A stretch of DNA of 59,117 nucleotides from CAYQQK01 sp964420065. GTDB lineage: Bacteria > Bacillota > Dethiobacteria > DTU022. Made by a program: the position numbers and the translations under genes. Shown here piece by piece: positions 49,245-57,389 of this stretch (its first letter is position 1; each line of letters opens with the position of its first letter). The notes beneath the pieces were generated by a model, which searched no databases, was not told the origin of the DNA, and worked only from the letters and a program-made list of their open reading frames with translations. The stretch covers positions 1 to 59,117 of the forward strand of contig CAYQQK010000012.1 in NCBI GenBank assembly GCA_964420065.1. Reading direction: 5' to 3'.

Positions 49245-51008
49245 GTGGCATTTTCGAACCGGTTGGAGGCGTTGCTCCCCCGGGTGCAGAAACCGGCCCG
49301 TTACCTGGGCAACGAGTGGAATGCAATTCAAAAAGATCATGACGCGGCGGCGGTGCGGGCCGTGCTGATCTTTCCCGACCTGTACGAAGTCGGAATGTCC
49401 AACCTGGGCCTGCAAATTCTTTATCATGCCGTCAACCGGGAAGCGGGGCTGCTGGCCGAACGCTGTTTCGCCCCGGCGGCGGACATGGAAGCACTGCTGC
49501 GCGAAAACGATTTGCCCCTCTTTGCCCTGGAAAGCCGGGTTGCGGTGCGGGAATTTGATGTGGTCGGTTTTTCGCTGCAGTATGAACTTTCATATACCAA
49601 CGTTCTAAACTTGCTCGACCTTTCCCGGATCCCGCTTCACGCTGCCGTCCGCGATGCCGGGCCGCTGGTCATTGCCGGCGGGCCCTGTGCCTTCAATCCC
49701 GAACCTCTCGCCCCTTATTTGGACCTGGTCATCATCGGGGATGGTGAAACGGTTTTACCCGCACTGTTGCACCTTCGGGCAGCCCAACTTCGCGCCGGCA
49801 CTTCGCGCTCTGAAAGCCTGGCTGAACTGGCTTCTCTCCCGGGGGCATATGTTCCATCCTTTTACCGTCCCCTTTACCGTGGGGTTTCATTGATCGGGCT
49901 GGAGCGCCTGCACCCGGCCGCCCCGGAAAAGGTTAAAAAAAGCGTCGTGGCCGACCTGGAAACGGCCCCCTATCCGGTAAAACCGGTCGTGCCCCACCTC
50001 CAGTCCGTGCACGATCGGGCCGTACTAGAGCTATTCCGGGGATGCGCCCGGGGCTGCCGTTTTTGCCAGGCAGGGGTCATCTACCGCCCGGTGCGACGTC
50101 GCAGCAGGGACACCTTGAAAAGGTTGGCCCGGGAAACGATCTGCTCGACCGGTTACGATGAAATTTCCCTGGCTTCCCTGAGCAGCAGCGACTATCCGGC
50201 GCTGGACCGGCTGGCGGCGGACCTGGCGACGGAAATACCCGGGGGGATGGTCAAATTTTCCCTTCCGTCCATGCGGGCGGATTCCTTTTCGGTGGGCCTG
50301 GCGCAACAGGTCCTGCAGGGCCGGCGCAGCAGCTTTACCTTCGCCCCCGAAGCCGCGACGGAACGCCTGCGTCGGGTTATCGGTAAAAACATCACCCGGC
50401 AGGATCTTTTTGAGGCGGTCGCTCATGCGGTCGAACTGGGCCGGTATACTTTCAAACTTTATTTTATGCTCGGGCTGCCCACGGAAACTGACGAGGATGT
50501 TCTGGCGATCGCCCATCTTTGTCGCGAACTGATCGCATACTTCCGGGAACCGTCTCGCGGGCGTCTGCGCCTTACGGTCAGCGCCGCTGTTTTTGTGCCC
50601 AAGGCCCACACCCCCTTTCAATGGGAACCCCAGCTTGCCCTGCCGGCAGTGCGTGCGCGCCAGCGCCTTTTGAGTGAAGCTTTCCGAAAAATTCGCGGCG
50701 CGGTTTTGCACTGCTCCGATCCCGAGGCCGGCTTTCTGGAGGCGGTTTTGGCCCGGGGGGACCGGCGTCTGGCCCCGGTTCTTGAAACGGCCTGGCGGGG
50801 CGGCTCCCGTTTCGACAGTTGGAAAGAACATTTTCTGCCGGCCTGGTGGCGCGAGGCTTTTGCCATGAACGGGATGGACCCGGCCGGGTACGCTTATCGC
50901 CGTTTTCGCGACGATGAAACATTACCCTGGGATCACCTCGGAACGACGCTGCCCCGCGAATATCTCTTGCAGGAGCATCGCGCCGCTCTGGGGGAGAAGG
51001 AAAGCTGA
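49245..51008 (+). CDS. Radical SAM protein, TIGR03960 family
   Basis: This 587-aa protein has an N-terminal region like cobalamin-binding radical SAM enzymes (FPDLYEVGMSNLGLQILYH), then the cluster motif CARGCRFCQAG (CxxxCxxC) near residue 267, and a C-terminal part with the HTPFQWE segment. Its reaction is not established. It occurs in Firmicutes directly before a DUF2344 protein and RNase G, as here; the two genes share one base (TGATG). The start is GTG 49245 after GGAGG. An RNA or ribosomal modification role is inferred only from neighbours. Confidence 0.88.
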   Translation: MAFSNRLEALLPRVQKPARYLGNEWNAIQKDHDAAAVRAVLIFPDLYEVGMSNLGLQILYHAVNREAGLLAERCFAPAADMEALLRENDLPLFALESRVAVREFDVVGFSLQYELSYTNVLNLLDLSRIPLHAAVRDAGPLVIAGGPCAFNPEPLAPYLDLVIIGDGETVLPALLHLRAAQLRAGTSRSESLAELASLPGAYVPSFYRPLYRGVSLIGLERLHPAAPEKVKKSVVADLETAPYPVKPVVPHLQSVHDRAVLELFRGCARGCRFCQAGVIYRPVRRRSRDTLKRLARETICSTGYDEISLASLSSSDYPALDRLAADLATEIPGGMVKFSLPSMRADSFSVGLAQQVLQGRRSSFTFAPEAATERLRRVIGKNITRQDLFEAVAHAVELGRYTFKLYFMLGLPTETDEDVLAIAHLCRELIAYFREPSRGRLRLTVSAAVFVPKAHTPFQWEPQLALPAVRARQRLLSEAFRKIRGAVLHCSDPEAGFLEAVLARGDRRLAPVLETAWRGGSRFDSWKEHFLPAWWREAFAMNGMDPAGYAYRRFRDDETLPWDHLGTTLPREYLLQEHRAALGEKES

Positions 51009-51793
51009 TGACACAAGCGGAACGGATCTGTTTTGGTTTTGCCCGGGGGCGCGAGCTGCGTTACCTTTCCCACCTCGACCTGCTCCGCTTTTTTCAGCGT
51101 GCCCTGCGGCGGGAGCGGTTTCCGGTAGATTACAGCCGTGGTTTTAACCCCCGTGCCCGCCTTGGCCTGGCGGTGCCCTTGCCGTTAGGTGTAACCGCAG
51201 CGGCCGAGTACGCCGACCTTTACCTGTACGAAACGGTTCCCCCGTCATGTTTTATCGAACGGCTGCAACGGCAACTCCCGGCCGGGCTGGCGGTGACCGG
51301 CGCCGGCCCGGCCGTCCCCGGCAGCCCTTCGCTGGCGGCGCAGATCGATACTGCGATTTACCAGGCCGTGGCGGAACCGTACACCGGCGGGCGCGCCGCT
51401 TTTACCGGGCGTGATTTCTGGGAAAAAGCGGTGCGGGCTTTACTGTCGCGGGAGACGATAATTGCATACCGATCCGGCCGCCGGGACACCCGCGGGACGG
51501 ATATCCGGCCCCTGATCCTCTCCGCAGCGGTTTTGCCGCCGTCGTTTCCGACCGGGGCCGTTCCGGAAGAGTCCCCGGAAGAGGTCGTACCGGCAGTGAC
51601 GTTGATCCTGCGGGCGGGTAGTGCCGGCGGCGTTTCTCCGTTTGTTGTCCTTGAAGAACTGACCGGGGCTGCCGGTTCCGGTTTGCAGGGCATTATTTGG
51701 CGGGTGCACCGGGAAGGACTATATATTTCAGCCGGGGACGGACTCAAAACGCCCCCGCAGGCGGGAGGTGTCCGCTTCTGGACAAAAAAATAA
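51008..51793 (+). CDS. TIGR03936/DUF2344 radical-SAM-linked protein
   Basis: This 261-aa protein has the family N-terminus FGFARGRELRYLSHLDLLRFF and YSRGFNPRARLGLAVPLPLGV. In some bacteria it is fused to the radical SAM protein encoded upstream, which indicates a joint function, but the activity is unknown. The start is ATG 51008. Its C-terminal end overlaps rng by 16 bases. Confidence 0.88.
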   Translation: MTQAERICFGFARGRELRYLSHLDLLRFFQRALRRERFPVDYSRGFNPRARLGLAVPLPLGVTAAAEYADLYLYETVPPSCFIERLQRQLPAGLAVTGAGPAVPGSPSLAAQIDTAIYQAVAEPYTGGRAAFTGRDFWEKAVRALLSRETIIAYRSGRRDTRGTDIRPLILSAAVLPPSFPTGAVPEESPEEVVPAVTLILRAGSAGGVSPFVVLEELTGAAGSGLQGIIWRVHREGLYISAGDGLKTPPQAGGVRFWTKK

Positions 51794-53460
51794 TTGTCAA
51801 TTTTGACTACCGTGCTACCCGGGTGGCGGTTCTGGAGGACAACCACCTGGTGGAACTATATATCGAGCGTCCCCTGCAAAGCCGGGTAGTGGGGAACATT
51901 TACAAGGGCGTGGTGGCCAACGTTTTGCCGGGTATGCAGGCTGCTTTCGTCGACATCGGGATGGACCGGAACGCCTTTCTATATGTCGATGACGTCAATC
52001 CCGAGTTCGGGGAAGAAACACCGCCCCCGCCGTCCCGCGTGGCCATCGAAAAGCTGCTCAAGGTGGGGGAAACGATCATGGTCCAGGTGATCAAAGAGCC
52101 GTTTGGCAGCAAGGGCGCCCGGGTAACCGGTTTGATCACCATCCCGGGACGTTACCTGGTCCTGGTGCCGGGAGCGGATTACATCGGTATCTCCCGCCGG
52201 ATCGAAAACAATACCGAGCGGGAACGACTGCGTCGGGCGGCGGAGAAGTTGAAATTAAGCGGGCCGGGATTGATCGTGCGGACCGTGGCCGAAGGCGTCC
52301 AGGAGGAAGTTCTGCAGCAGGACCTGGAATTCCTGTCCGGATTGTGGCAGCGTATCCAGAGCCGCTTTCAGCAAAAAACGGGTCCGGTGGTGATCTACCA
52401 GGACCTGGCCCTGACCTGCCGTATTGCCCGGGATCATTTTAACGACGAAGTAAGCGCTTTTCTGGTGGACAACGAGCATGAATTTGAAAAAGTGATGGAG
52501 ATACTTGACTTCATATCGCCCCACCTCAAATCGCGCGTGATCCATTATCAGGAAGCTGGGCCCATTTTCGAGCGTTACCAGATCGAAAAAGAAATCAACA
52601 AGGCTTTGGATCGTCAAGTGCGTTTGAAAAGCGGCGGCTACCTGGTTTTTGACGAAACCGAAGCCTTGACCGTGATCGATGTCAACACCGGTCGTTACAT
52701 CGGACGGCGTAAACTGGCCGATACGATCCTGCGGACCAACCTTGAGGCGGCCGTTGAAATTGCGCGACAGATTCGTCTACGCGACATCGGCGGCATCATC
52801 GTGATCGATTTTATCGACATGGCCGTGCCTGAACACCGCCAAAAAGTTTTGAACAAACTCAATGAGAGCATCCGTCACGATCGGACCAAGGCTTACGTTC
52901 ACGGTTTAACCGGTCTCGGGCTGGTCGAAATGACCCGAAAAAAGGTCCGTCAGGATCTGGCGGCGGTATTGCAACAGGACTGCCCCCACTGTGGCGGCAC
53001 CGGGCGGGTACTTACCCCGGTCGTGGTCAGCATCCGCATCGAACGGGAACTGAAAAAATTGCTGCCTCGGGAAAAGGATACCGCGGTTCTGGTCGAATTG
53101 CACCACGAGGTGGCGGCCCTGGTGATCGGTGCGGGCGGCAGCCATCTCAAAAAGCTGGAACAGGAACTGGGCAAACATATTTTTGTGCGCGGTTCCGAGG
53201 ACCTGCACATGGAAAAATACCGCATTGTCGCCACCGGTACCGTTGAGGAGATCCGCAAGGTGGCCCTTCCGGTTTCCCCGGGCGAGGTGCTTGAAGTGTT
53301 GATTGAAGAACCGCACACCGCCAACCCGAGCCACGGCATCGCCCGTCTTCAGGGTTTTGTGATCAACGTTGAAGGAGCCGGTGAAGGAGTCGGCCAGAAA
53401 ATGCCGGTTGAAATTACCGAGGTCAGCCGCACCTTTGCCCGGGCCCGCCCTCTGCCCTGA
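51778..53460 (+). CDS. rng: Ribonuclease G (RNase E/G family) with a CTG start
   Basis: RNase E/G enzymes cut single-stranded RNA in 16S rRNA maturation and mRNA decay. The 560-aa protein has an S1 domain (about 35-120), catalytic Asp residues D301 (VIDVNTG) and D344 (IVIDFIDM), and the zinc-link motif CPHCGGTG (402-409). No ATG, GTG or TTG fits the N-terminus: the family start (DKKIIVNFDYRATRVAVLED) is preceded directly by CTG 51778, seven bases after GGGAGGTG. I take this CTG as the initiator. It overlaps the upstream gene by 16 bases. Confidence 0.9.
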   Translation: MDKKIIVNFDYRATRVAVLEDNHLVELYIERPLQSRVVGNIYKGVVANVLPGMQAAFVDIGMDRNAFLYVDDVNPEFGEETPPPPSRVAIEKLLKVGETIMVQVIKEPFGSKGARVTGLITIPGRYLVLVPGADYIGISRRIENNTERERLRRAAEKLKLSGPGLIVRTVAEGVQEEVLQQDLEFLSGLWQRIQSRFQQKTGPVVIYQDLALTCRIARDHFNDEVSAFLVDNEHEFEKVMEILDFISPHLKSRVIHYQEAGPIFERYQIEKEINKALDRQVRLKSGGYLVFDETEALTVIDVNTGRYIGRRKLADTILRTNLEAAVEIARQIRLRDIGGIIVIDFIDMAVPEHRQKVLNKLNESIRHDRTKAYVHGLTGLGLVEMTRKKVRQDLAAVLQQDCPHCGGTGRVLTPVVVSIRIERELKKLLPREKDTAVLVELHHEVAALVIGAGGSHLKKLEQELGKHIFVRGSEDLHMEKYRIVATGTVEEIRKVALPVSPGEVLEVLIEEPHTANPSHGIARLQGFVINVEGAGEGVGQKMPVEITEVSRTFARARPLP

Positions 53461-53590
53461 TCCGGGAGTAGCGGGTCAACCCTTCGTATTTTTTTTAACG
53501 GGCGGTCTGAAAGCGCTCCTTGATCAAGCGCGCCGGGCCGCCTGCTTTTCGCTCTATTCAAAGTGCGAATGGCTTCGGCTTTCAAGTAAA

Positions 53591-53620
53591 TTGACAATGG
53601 CGCCGGCGATGTGCTAAAAT
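53591..53620 (+). promoter_or_regulatory. Promoter of rplU-rpmA
   Basis: TTGACA (53591-53596) and TAAAAT (53615-53620) are separated by 18 bases. It is one of the best -35/-10 pairs in the window and fits strong ribosomal protein expression. Confidence 0.85.
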
Positions 53621-53626
53621 GTGCAA

Positions 53627-53712
53627 GGTTACGAGCCGCACGGGGCAGGTGTGCAAATGCCTTTTCACTGACAGGCTACCTGTTCCGGCGAGTCCTCTCA
53701 ACGGGGGTAAAG
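53627..53712 (+). promoter_or_regulatory. Probable L21 leader RNA
   Basis: The leader between the promoter and rplU is about 90 bases and contains nested stems (GGCA/TGCC around 53644-53661 and CAGG-CTA-CCTG around 53671-53681). Its position and appearance fit the autoregulatory L21 leader known from Firmicutes. The fold was judged by eye only. Confidence 0.45.
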
Positions 53713-53715
53713 ACA

Positions 53716-54054
53716 GTGTATGCGATCATCGAAACGGGCGGCAAGCAGTACCGCGTGGAGAAAGGCCGGTCCCTGCGGGTAGAAAAATTACCCGGTGCAG
53801 AGGGTGAAACGATCATTTTCGATCGGGTTCTCCTTCTCGGTCACGATGACGGGGTGCAGTTTGGGCGGCCGTACCTGGAAGGGTGCACCGTGCACGGAAA
53901 GGTTTTATGTCAGGGCCGGGGCAAAAAAATAATCGTCTTCAAGTACAGGGCGAAAAAAAATTACCGGCGTAAAAGAGGGCATCGCCAGCCTTTTACCGAG
54001 GTGCTGGTCGAAAAAATTGTTATGCCGAGGGAGGTGGAGGCAGATGGCGCATAA
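53716..54054 (+). CDS. rplU: 50S ribosomal protein L21
   Basis: L21 binds 23S rRNA in the large subunit. The 112-aa product begins MYAIIETGGKQYRVEKG and ends in the basic segment FKYRAKKNYRRKRGHRQPFT, typical for the family. The start is GTG 53716, eight bases after GGGGG; the open frame further upstream is the leader. rpmA overlaps by 11 bases, with no prp (ysxB) gene between. Confidence 0.96.
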   Translation: MYAIIETGGKQYRVEKGRSLRVEKLPGAEGETIIFDRVLLLGHDDGVQFGRPYLEGCTVHGKVLCQGRGKKIIVFKYRAKKNYRRKRGHRQPFTEVLVEKIVMPREVEADGA

Positions 54055-54322
54055 GAAAGGGGCGGGCAGTTCCCGCAACGGTCGTGACAGCAAGGCCAAA
54101 TTTCTGGGCGTGAAGCGATACGGCGGTCAGGTTGTCAAGGCCGGCAGCATTATTGTGCGCCAAAGGGGGACCCGCTTCCATCCGGGAGTTAACGTGGGTG
54201 CGGGTCGGGATCATACGCTTTTTGCCAAGGTTGACGGCGTTGTGGCCTACGAGTTCAACAGCCGGGCCAGACAACAGGTTAGCGTTTATCCCCTGGATGG
54301 CGCACAGGCGACAACCGGGTAG
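54044..54322 (+). CDS. rpmA: 50S ribosomal protein L27
   Basis: L27 reaches into the peptidyl transferase centre. The 92-aa protein begins MAHKKGAGSSRNGRDS directly, as in Gram-negative bacteria, and lacks the short hydrophobic N-terminal extension (ending FFA) that many Firmicutes remove with the protease Prp. The start is ATG 54044 after GGAGGTGGAGG. An in-frame TTG at 54017 would add nine residues, but it has no ribosome binding site and does not resemble the extension. Confidence 0.96.
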   Translation: MAHKKGAGSSRNGRDSKAKFLGVKRYGGQVVKAGSIIVRQRGTRFHPGVNVGAGRDHTLFAKVDGVVAYEFNSRARQQVSVYPLDGAQATTG

Positions 54323-54376
54323 GAAAGACCGGCCCGGGGAGCTTTCTTTTTTGGGGAGAGGTGATCCGGGGCCGAC

Positions 54377-55669
54377 ATGTTTATCGATGAGATCACCCTC
54401 AAGGTGCAGGGTGGCCGGGGGGGCAACGGGGCCGTATCCTTCAGGCGTGAAAAATATGTGGCCCACGGCGGCCCCGACGGCGGGGATGGCGGGAGCGGCG
54501 GCACGGTTTACCTGGTGGCCGGGCCGTCGGGCAACACCCTGTTCGAGCTGCGCGGGCGTCATCTGATCCGGGCTTCCAACGGAGCCCACGGCGAGGGCGG
54601 CAAGCGCCATGGACGTCAAGGGCCGGATGTGAAGGTGGTGGTCCCGCCGGGCACACTAGTGCGGGATGAAACCGGCCGCCTCCTGGGCGATCTGATCCGT
54701 CCCGGCCAAAAGGTGGTCGTGGCCCGGGGAGGAGAGGGGGGGCGGGGCAACGCCTCTTTTGCCACTGCCCGGCGGCGCACTCCGCGCCTGGCGGAAAAAG
54801 GGCGTCCCGGTGAAGCAAGGACCCTCTTCCTCGAATTGAAGCTGATAGCTCAGGCCGGCCTGGTCGGGCTGCCCAACGCCGGAAAATCGACCCTTCTTGC
54901 GCGGGTATCGGCGGCCCGTCCAAAAATTGCCGATTACCCTTTTACCACCCTGGCGCCGCTATTGGGTGTGGTCGATGCCGGGGACGAAGGGAGTTTTGTC
55001 ATGGCCGACCTGCCGGGCCTGATCGAGGGAGCGCACCGGGGGGTTGGTCTGGGGCATCGTTTTTTGAAGCATGTCGAACGGAATTTGCTTCTGGTCATGG
55101 TGATCGATCTTTCCCCGGGGGCGGAGGTGGCACCGGCGGAAGCGTACCGCCGTCTGTACCGTGAACTTTTGCTATACCACCGGGACCTGTCCCGTTATCC
55201 CCAGGTGGTGGCCGGAAACAAGCTTGATTTGCCCGGCGCTGAAGAAAATCTGGTTGGTCTGTCGAGCCGGGTCCGGGAGATGGCCGGGCAAACAGTACCT
55301 GTTTTCGGTATTTCCGCCGCGACCGGGCTTGGGCTTGATCGCTTGATACGATTCCTGTCCCGGGAAGTGTCCCGGTTGCAAGCGGAAGAGGTGGAACGGC
55401 CGTTGGAAGAAGAGATCGTGGTCCATCCCTTGCCGGAAGATAACAGGATGGTTGTACAAAAAGTTGGCGCCGTTTTTTGGGTTCAGGGGCGGGCCGTTGA
55501 ACGTATCGTCGCCCAAACCGATTTTGACAACGAGGAAGCCCTGAGGCGTTTCCAGCGTTTCTGCCGTCGCCGTGGCGTGGACGCAAAACTAAAAAAACAC
55601 GGTATCAAAGAAGGAGATACCGTCCGTATCGGCGAAGAGGAATTCTATTATTATCCTGATTTGCTGTAA
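54377..55669 (+). CDS. obgE: GTPase Obg
   Basis: Obg is an essential GTPase in 50S assembly and stress and sporulation signalling. The 430-aa protein has the glycine-rich Obg fold (GGRGGNGAVSFRREKYV, GGPDGGDGGSGG), a G domain with GLPNAGKST, DLPGLIEGA and NKLD, and a C-terminal OCT domain (about 350-430). The start is ATG 54377. It lies 54 bases after rpmA, the standard order. Confidence 0.96.
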   Translation: MFIDEITLKVQGGRGGNGAVSFRREKYVAHGGPDGGDGGSGGTVYLVAGPSGNTLFELRGRHLIRASNGAHGEGGKRHGRQGPDVKVVVPPGTLVRDETGRLLGDLIRPGQKVVVARGGEGGRGNASFATARRRTPRLAEKGRPGEARTLFLELKLIAQAGLVGLPNAGKSTLLARVSAARPKIADYPFTTLAPLLGVVDAGDEGSFVMADLPGLIEGAHRGVGLGHRFLKHVERNLLLVMVIDLSPGAEVAPAEAYRRLYRELLLYHRDLSRYPQVVAGNKLDLPGAEENLVGLSSRVREMAGQTVPVFGISAATGLGLDRLIRFLSREVSRLQAEEVERPLEEEIVVHPLPEDNRMVVQKVGAVFWVQGRAVERIVAQTDFDNEEALRRFQRFCRRRGVDAKLKKHGIKEGDTVRIGEEEFYYYPDLL

Positions 55670-55686
55670 GCCAAGGAGAACCCGGT

Positions 55687-56349
55687 TTGATTGATCCATT
55701 TCCCAAAACAAGCGCCGGAGGGCGCCCCAACATCGGCTTGATGGGTGGCACTTTCGATCCGATACACCTGGGACACCTGGTTACCGCCGAAGAGGCGAGG
55801 CAGCAGTTCGCCTTGGACTACGTTGTCTTTGTTCCGGCCGGTTATCCGCCTCATAAGGATCCGGTCCAGGTAACCCCCCCCCAGCACCGCTATCTCATGA
55901 CCATTTTGGCAGTTATGTCCAACCCTTACTTTCTGGTTTCACGCCTTGAAATTGATCAGACTGAACCGGCCTTTACCGTGGATACGGTGCGGCATTTTGC
56001 CACCCGGGAAAACGATCCGGTTCATCTTTATTTTATCACCGGCGCCGATGCCATTCTAGACATACTGACATGGAAAGATTACGGCGAGTTGCTCGATCTG
56101 TGCACCTTTATCGCTGTCACCCGGCCGGGCTATTCCCTGTCGCGCCTGCGCGACAAAGCCGGATCCCGGTGTGAGGCGGTTCTGGAGCGGGTTCACCTGA
56201 TGGAGATCCCGGCCCTGGCCATTTCCTCCACCTTTATCCGCGAACGGGTTGCCCTGGGGAAAACGATCAAGTATCTGACCCCGGAACCGGTGGAACAATA
56301 CATAGCCAAGCAGGGCCTTTATCGTAAAAAAGCTTTCATGCCGGGGTAG
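55687..56349 (+). CDS. nadD: Nicotinate-nucleotide adenylyltransferase
   Basis: NadD makes deamido-NAD from nicotinate mononucleotide and ATP. The 220-aa protein has the nucleotidyltransferase motif GGTFDPIHLGHL and the C-terminal SSTFIRER motif. The start is TTG 55687 with AAGGAG upstream. The stop codon lies in the loop of a hairpin (56340-56362). Confidence 0.95.
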   Translation: MIDPFPKTSAGGRPNIGLMGGTFDPIHLGHLVTAEEARQQFALDYVVFVPAGYPPHKDPVQVTPPQHRYLMTILAVMSNPYFLVSRLEIDQTEPAFTVDTVRHFATRENDPVHLYFITGADAILDILTWKDYGELLDLCTFIAVTRPGYSLSRLRDKAGSRCEAVLERVHLMEIPALAISSTFIRERVALGKTIKYLTPEPVEQYIAKQGLYRKKAFMPG

Positions 56350-56362
56350 TTTTAACCCCGGC
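56340..56362 (+). terminator. Hairpin at the nadD stop codon
   Basis: GCCGGGGT and ACCCCGGC form a perfect 8-bp stem with loop AGTTTTA that contains the end of the nadD stop codon. No T-run follows, so termination is possible but not certain. Confidence 0.45.
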
Positions 56363-56399
56363 TGATCGGTAATAATAAAAAAGGAGGTGCAAAACAACG

Positions 56400-56645
56400 G
56401 TGAAGACATTGTATGTTGGTAATATTCCCTGGAGCACTTCGGAAGAAGAGCTTGAACAGTATTTTACGGAACATGGCCAGGTGTTGGGCTGCCGCATCAT
56501 TACTGAACGTGCCACGGGCCGTTCCCGGGGGTACGGCTTCGTTGAAGTAAACGATGAAGATGCCGAGGTCATGATTGAAAAAACAAACGGCATGGAAGTT
56601 GACGGGCGACGGCTGGTAGTGAACGAAGCCAAACCGCGTGACTAA
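56400..56645 (+). CDS. RRM-type RNA-binding protein
   Basis: This 81-aa protein is a single RNA recognition motif. RNP2 is LYVGNI near the N-terminus and RNP1 is RSRGYGFVEV in the middle. Small RRM proteins of this type occur in cyanobacteria, Clostridia and some Gram-negatives, where some are cold-induced; the RNA target here is unknown. The start is GTG 56400, after AAAGGAGGTG. It is followed by a clear terminator, so it may form a unit of its own. Confidence 0.93.
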   Translation: MKTLYVGNIPWSTSEEELEQYFTEHGQVLGCRIITERATGRSRGYGFVEVNDEDAEVMIEKTNGMEVDGRRLVVNEAKPRD

Positions 56646-56661
56646 AGGTATGTTTTGCTCT

Positions 56662-56686
56662 GGCAACTGCAAAGTTGCCTTTTTTA
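56662..56686 (+). terminator. Intrinsic terminator after the RRM gene
   Basis: GGCAACT (56662-56668) and AGTTGCC (56673-56679) pair with a GCAA tetraloop and are followed by TTTTTTATTGTTT. This is a textbook terminator. Confidence 0.92.
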
Positions 56687-56783
56687 TTGTTTGGGGCCGG
56701 GGTAGCGCCGGCATGCGCCCCTTTTTACGACGGGCCTTCCGGGCCCGGCAGGAAACAACCGTCAGGCGCAGAATAACCTGATT

Positions 56784-57389
56784 ATGGAAAGCAATCGGGT
56801 GCAAGAAACCATGCTTGCAAAGCGGCTACGGGAACATTTGGGACAGGAACTCTTCCAGCACAGCCTGGGAGTGGCGGAGACGGCTGCGGCCCTGGCCCGG
56901 CGCTGGGGCGCGAATCCGGACCGGGCCCGGCTGGCCGGGCTGGTTCACGACTACGGCCGGGGTTTCACTTCCGGGGAGCTGGTTGTTCTGTGTTCCAGGC
57001 TGAACCTGCCGGCGGATCCGGTTGCCATGGCGGAACCAAAATTGTTGCATGCGCCGGTTGGGGCGGCGTTGTTGCCGGCCGATCTGGGCATTACCGACAC
57101 GGCTGTCCTCGAGGCGGTGCGCTGGCATACAACCGGCCACCCCCGGATGGGCCTGTTGGAGAAAGTGGTTTACCTGGCTGATTGTATCGAACCGCTTCGA
57201 AACTATCCCGGGATAAAGGAACTGCGTCTGATCGCCCGGAATTCTCTTGAAAAAGCTCTGCTCAAGGCCCTGAACCGGACGATCAACTCCATTTTATCCC
57301 GGGGAATGTTGTTGCATCCCCATTCGGTGGCATTTCGCAACCGTCTCATTCAGGAAGAGAGGCACGTTGGGGGGGATGGCCGGGGATGA
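56784..57389 (+). CDS. yqeK: HD-domain hydrolase YqeK
   Basis: YqeK cleaves diadenosine tetraphosphate symmetrically to ADP. The 201-aa protein has H26 (QHSLGVAETAAALA), the HD pair H55-D56 (GLVHDYGRG) and further His residues (LLHAPVGA, RWHTTGHP), as in the family. No strong ribosome binding site precedes ATG 56784; GTG 56799 and ATG 56811 are alternatives. It is next to nadD and rsfS, as in Bacillus. Confidence 0.92.
   Translation: MESNRVQETMLAKRLREHLGQELFQHSLGVAETAAALARRWGANPDRARLAGLVHDYGRGFTSGELVVLCSRLNLPADPVAMAEPKLLHAPVGAALLPADLGITDTAVLEAVRWHTTGHPRMGLLEKVVYLADCIEPLRNYPGIKELRLIARNSLEKALLKALNRTINSILSRGMLLHPHSVAFRNRLIQEERHVGGDGRG

Noticed and set aside
54017..54043. Possible Prp-cleaved extension of L27
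   Set aside because: The nine residues are Arg-rich, do not contain the hydrophobic FFA-type cleavage region and have no ribosome binding site before them.
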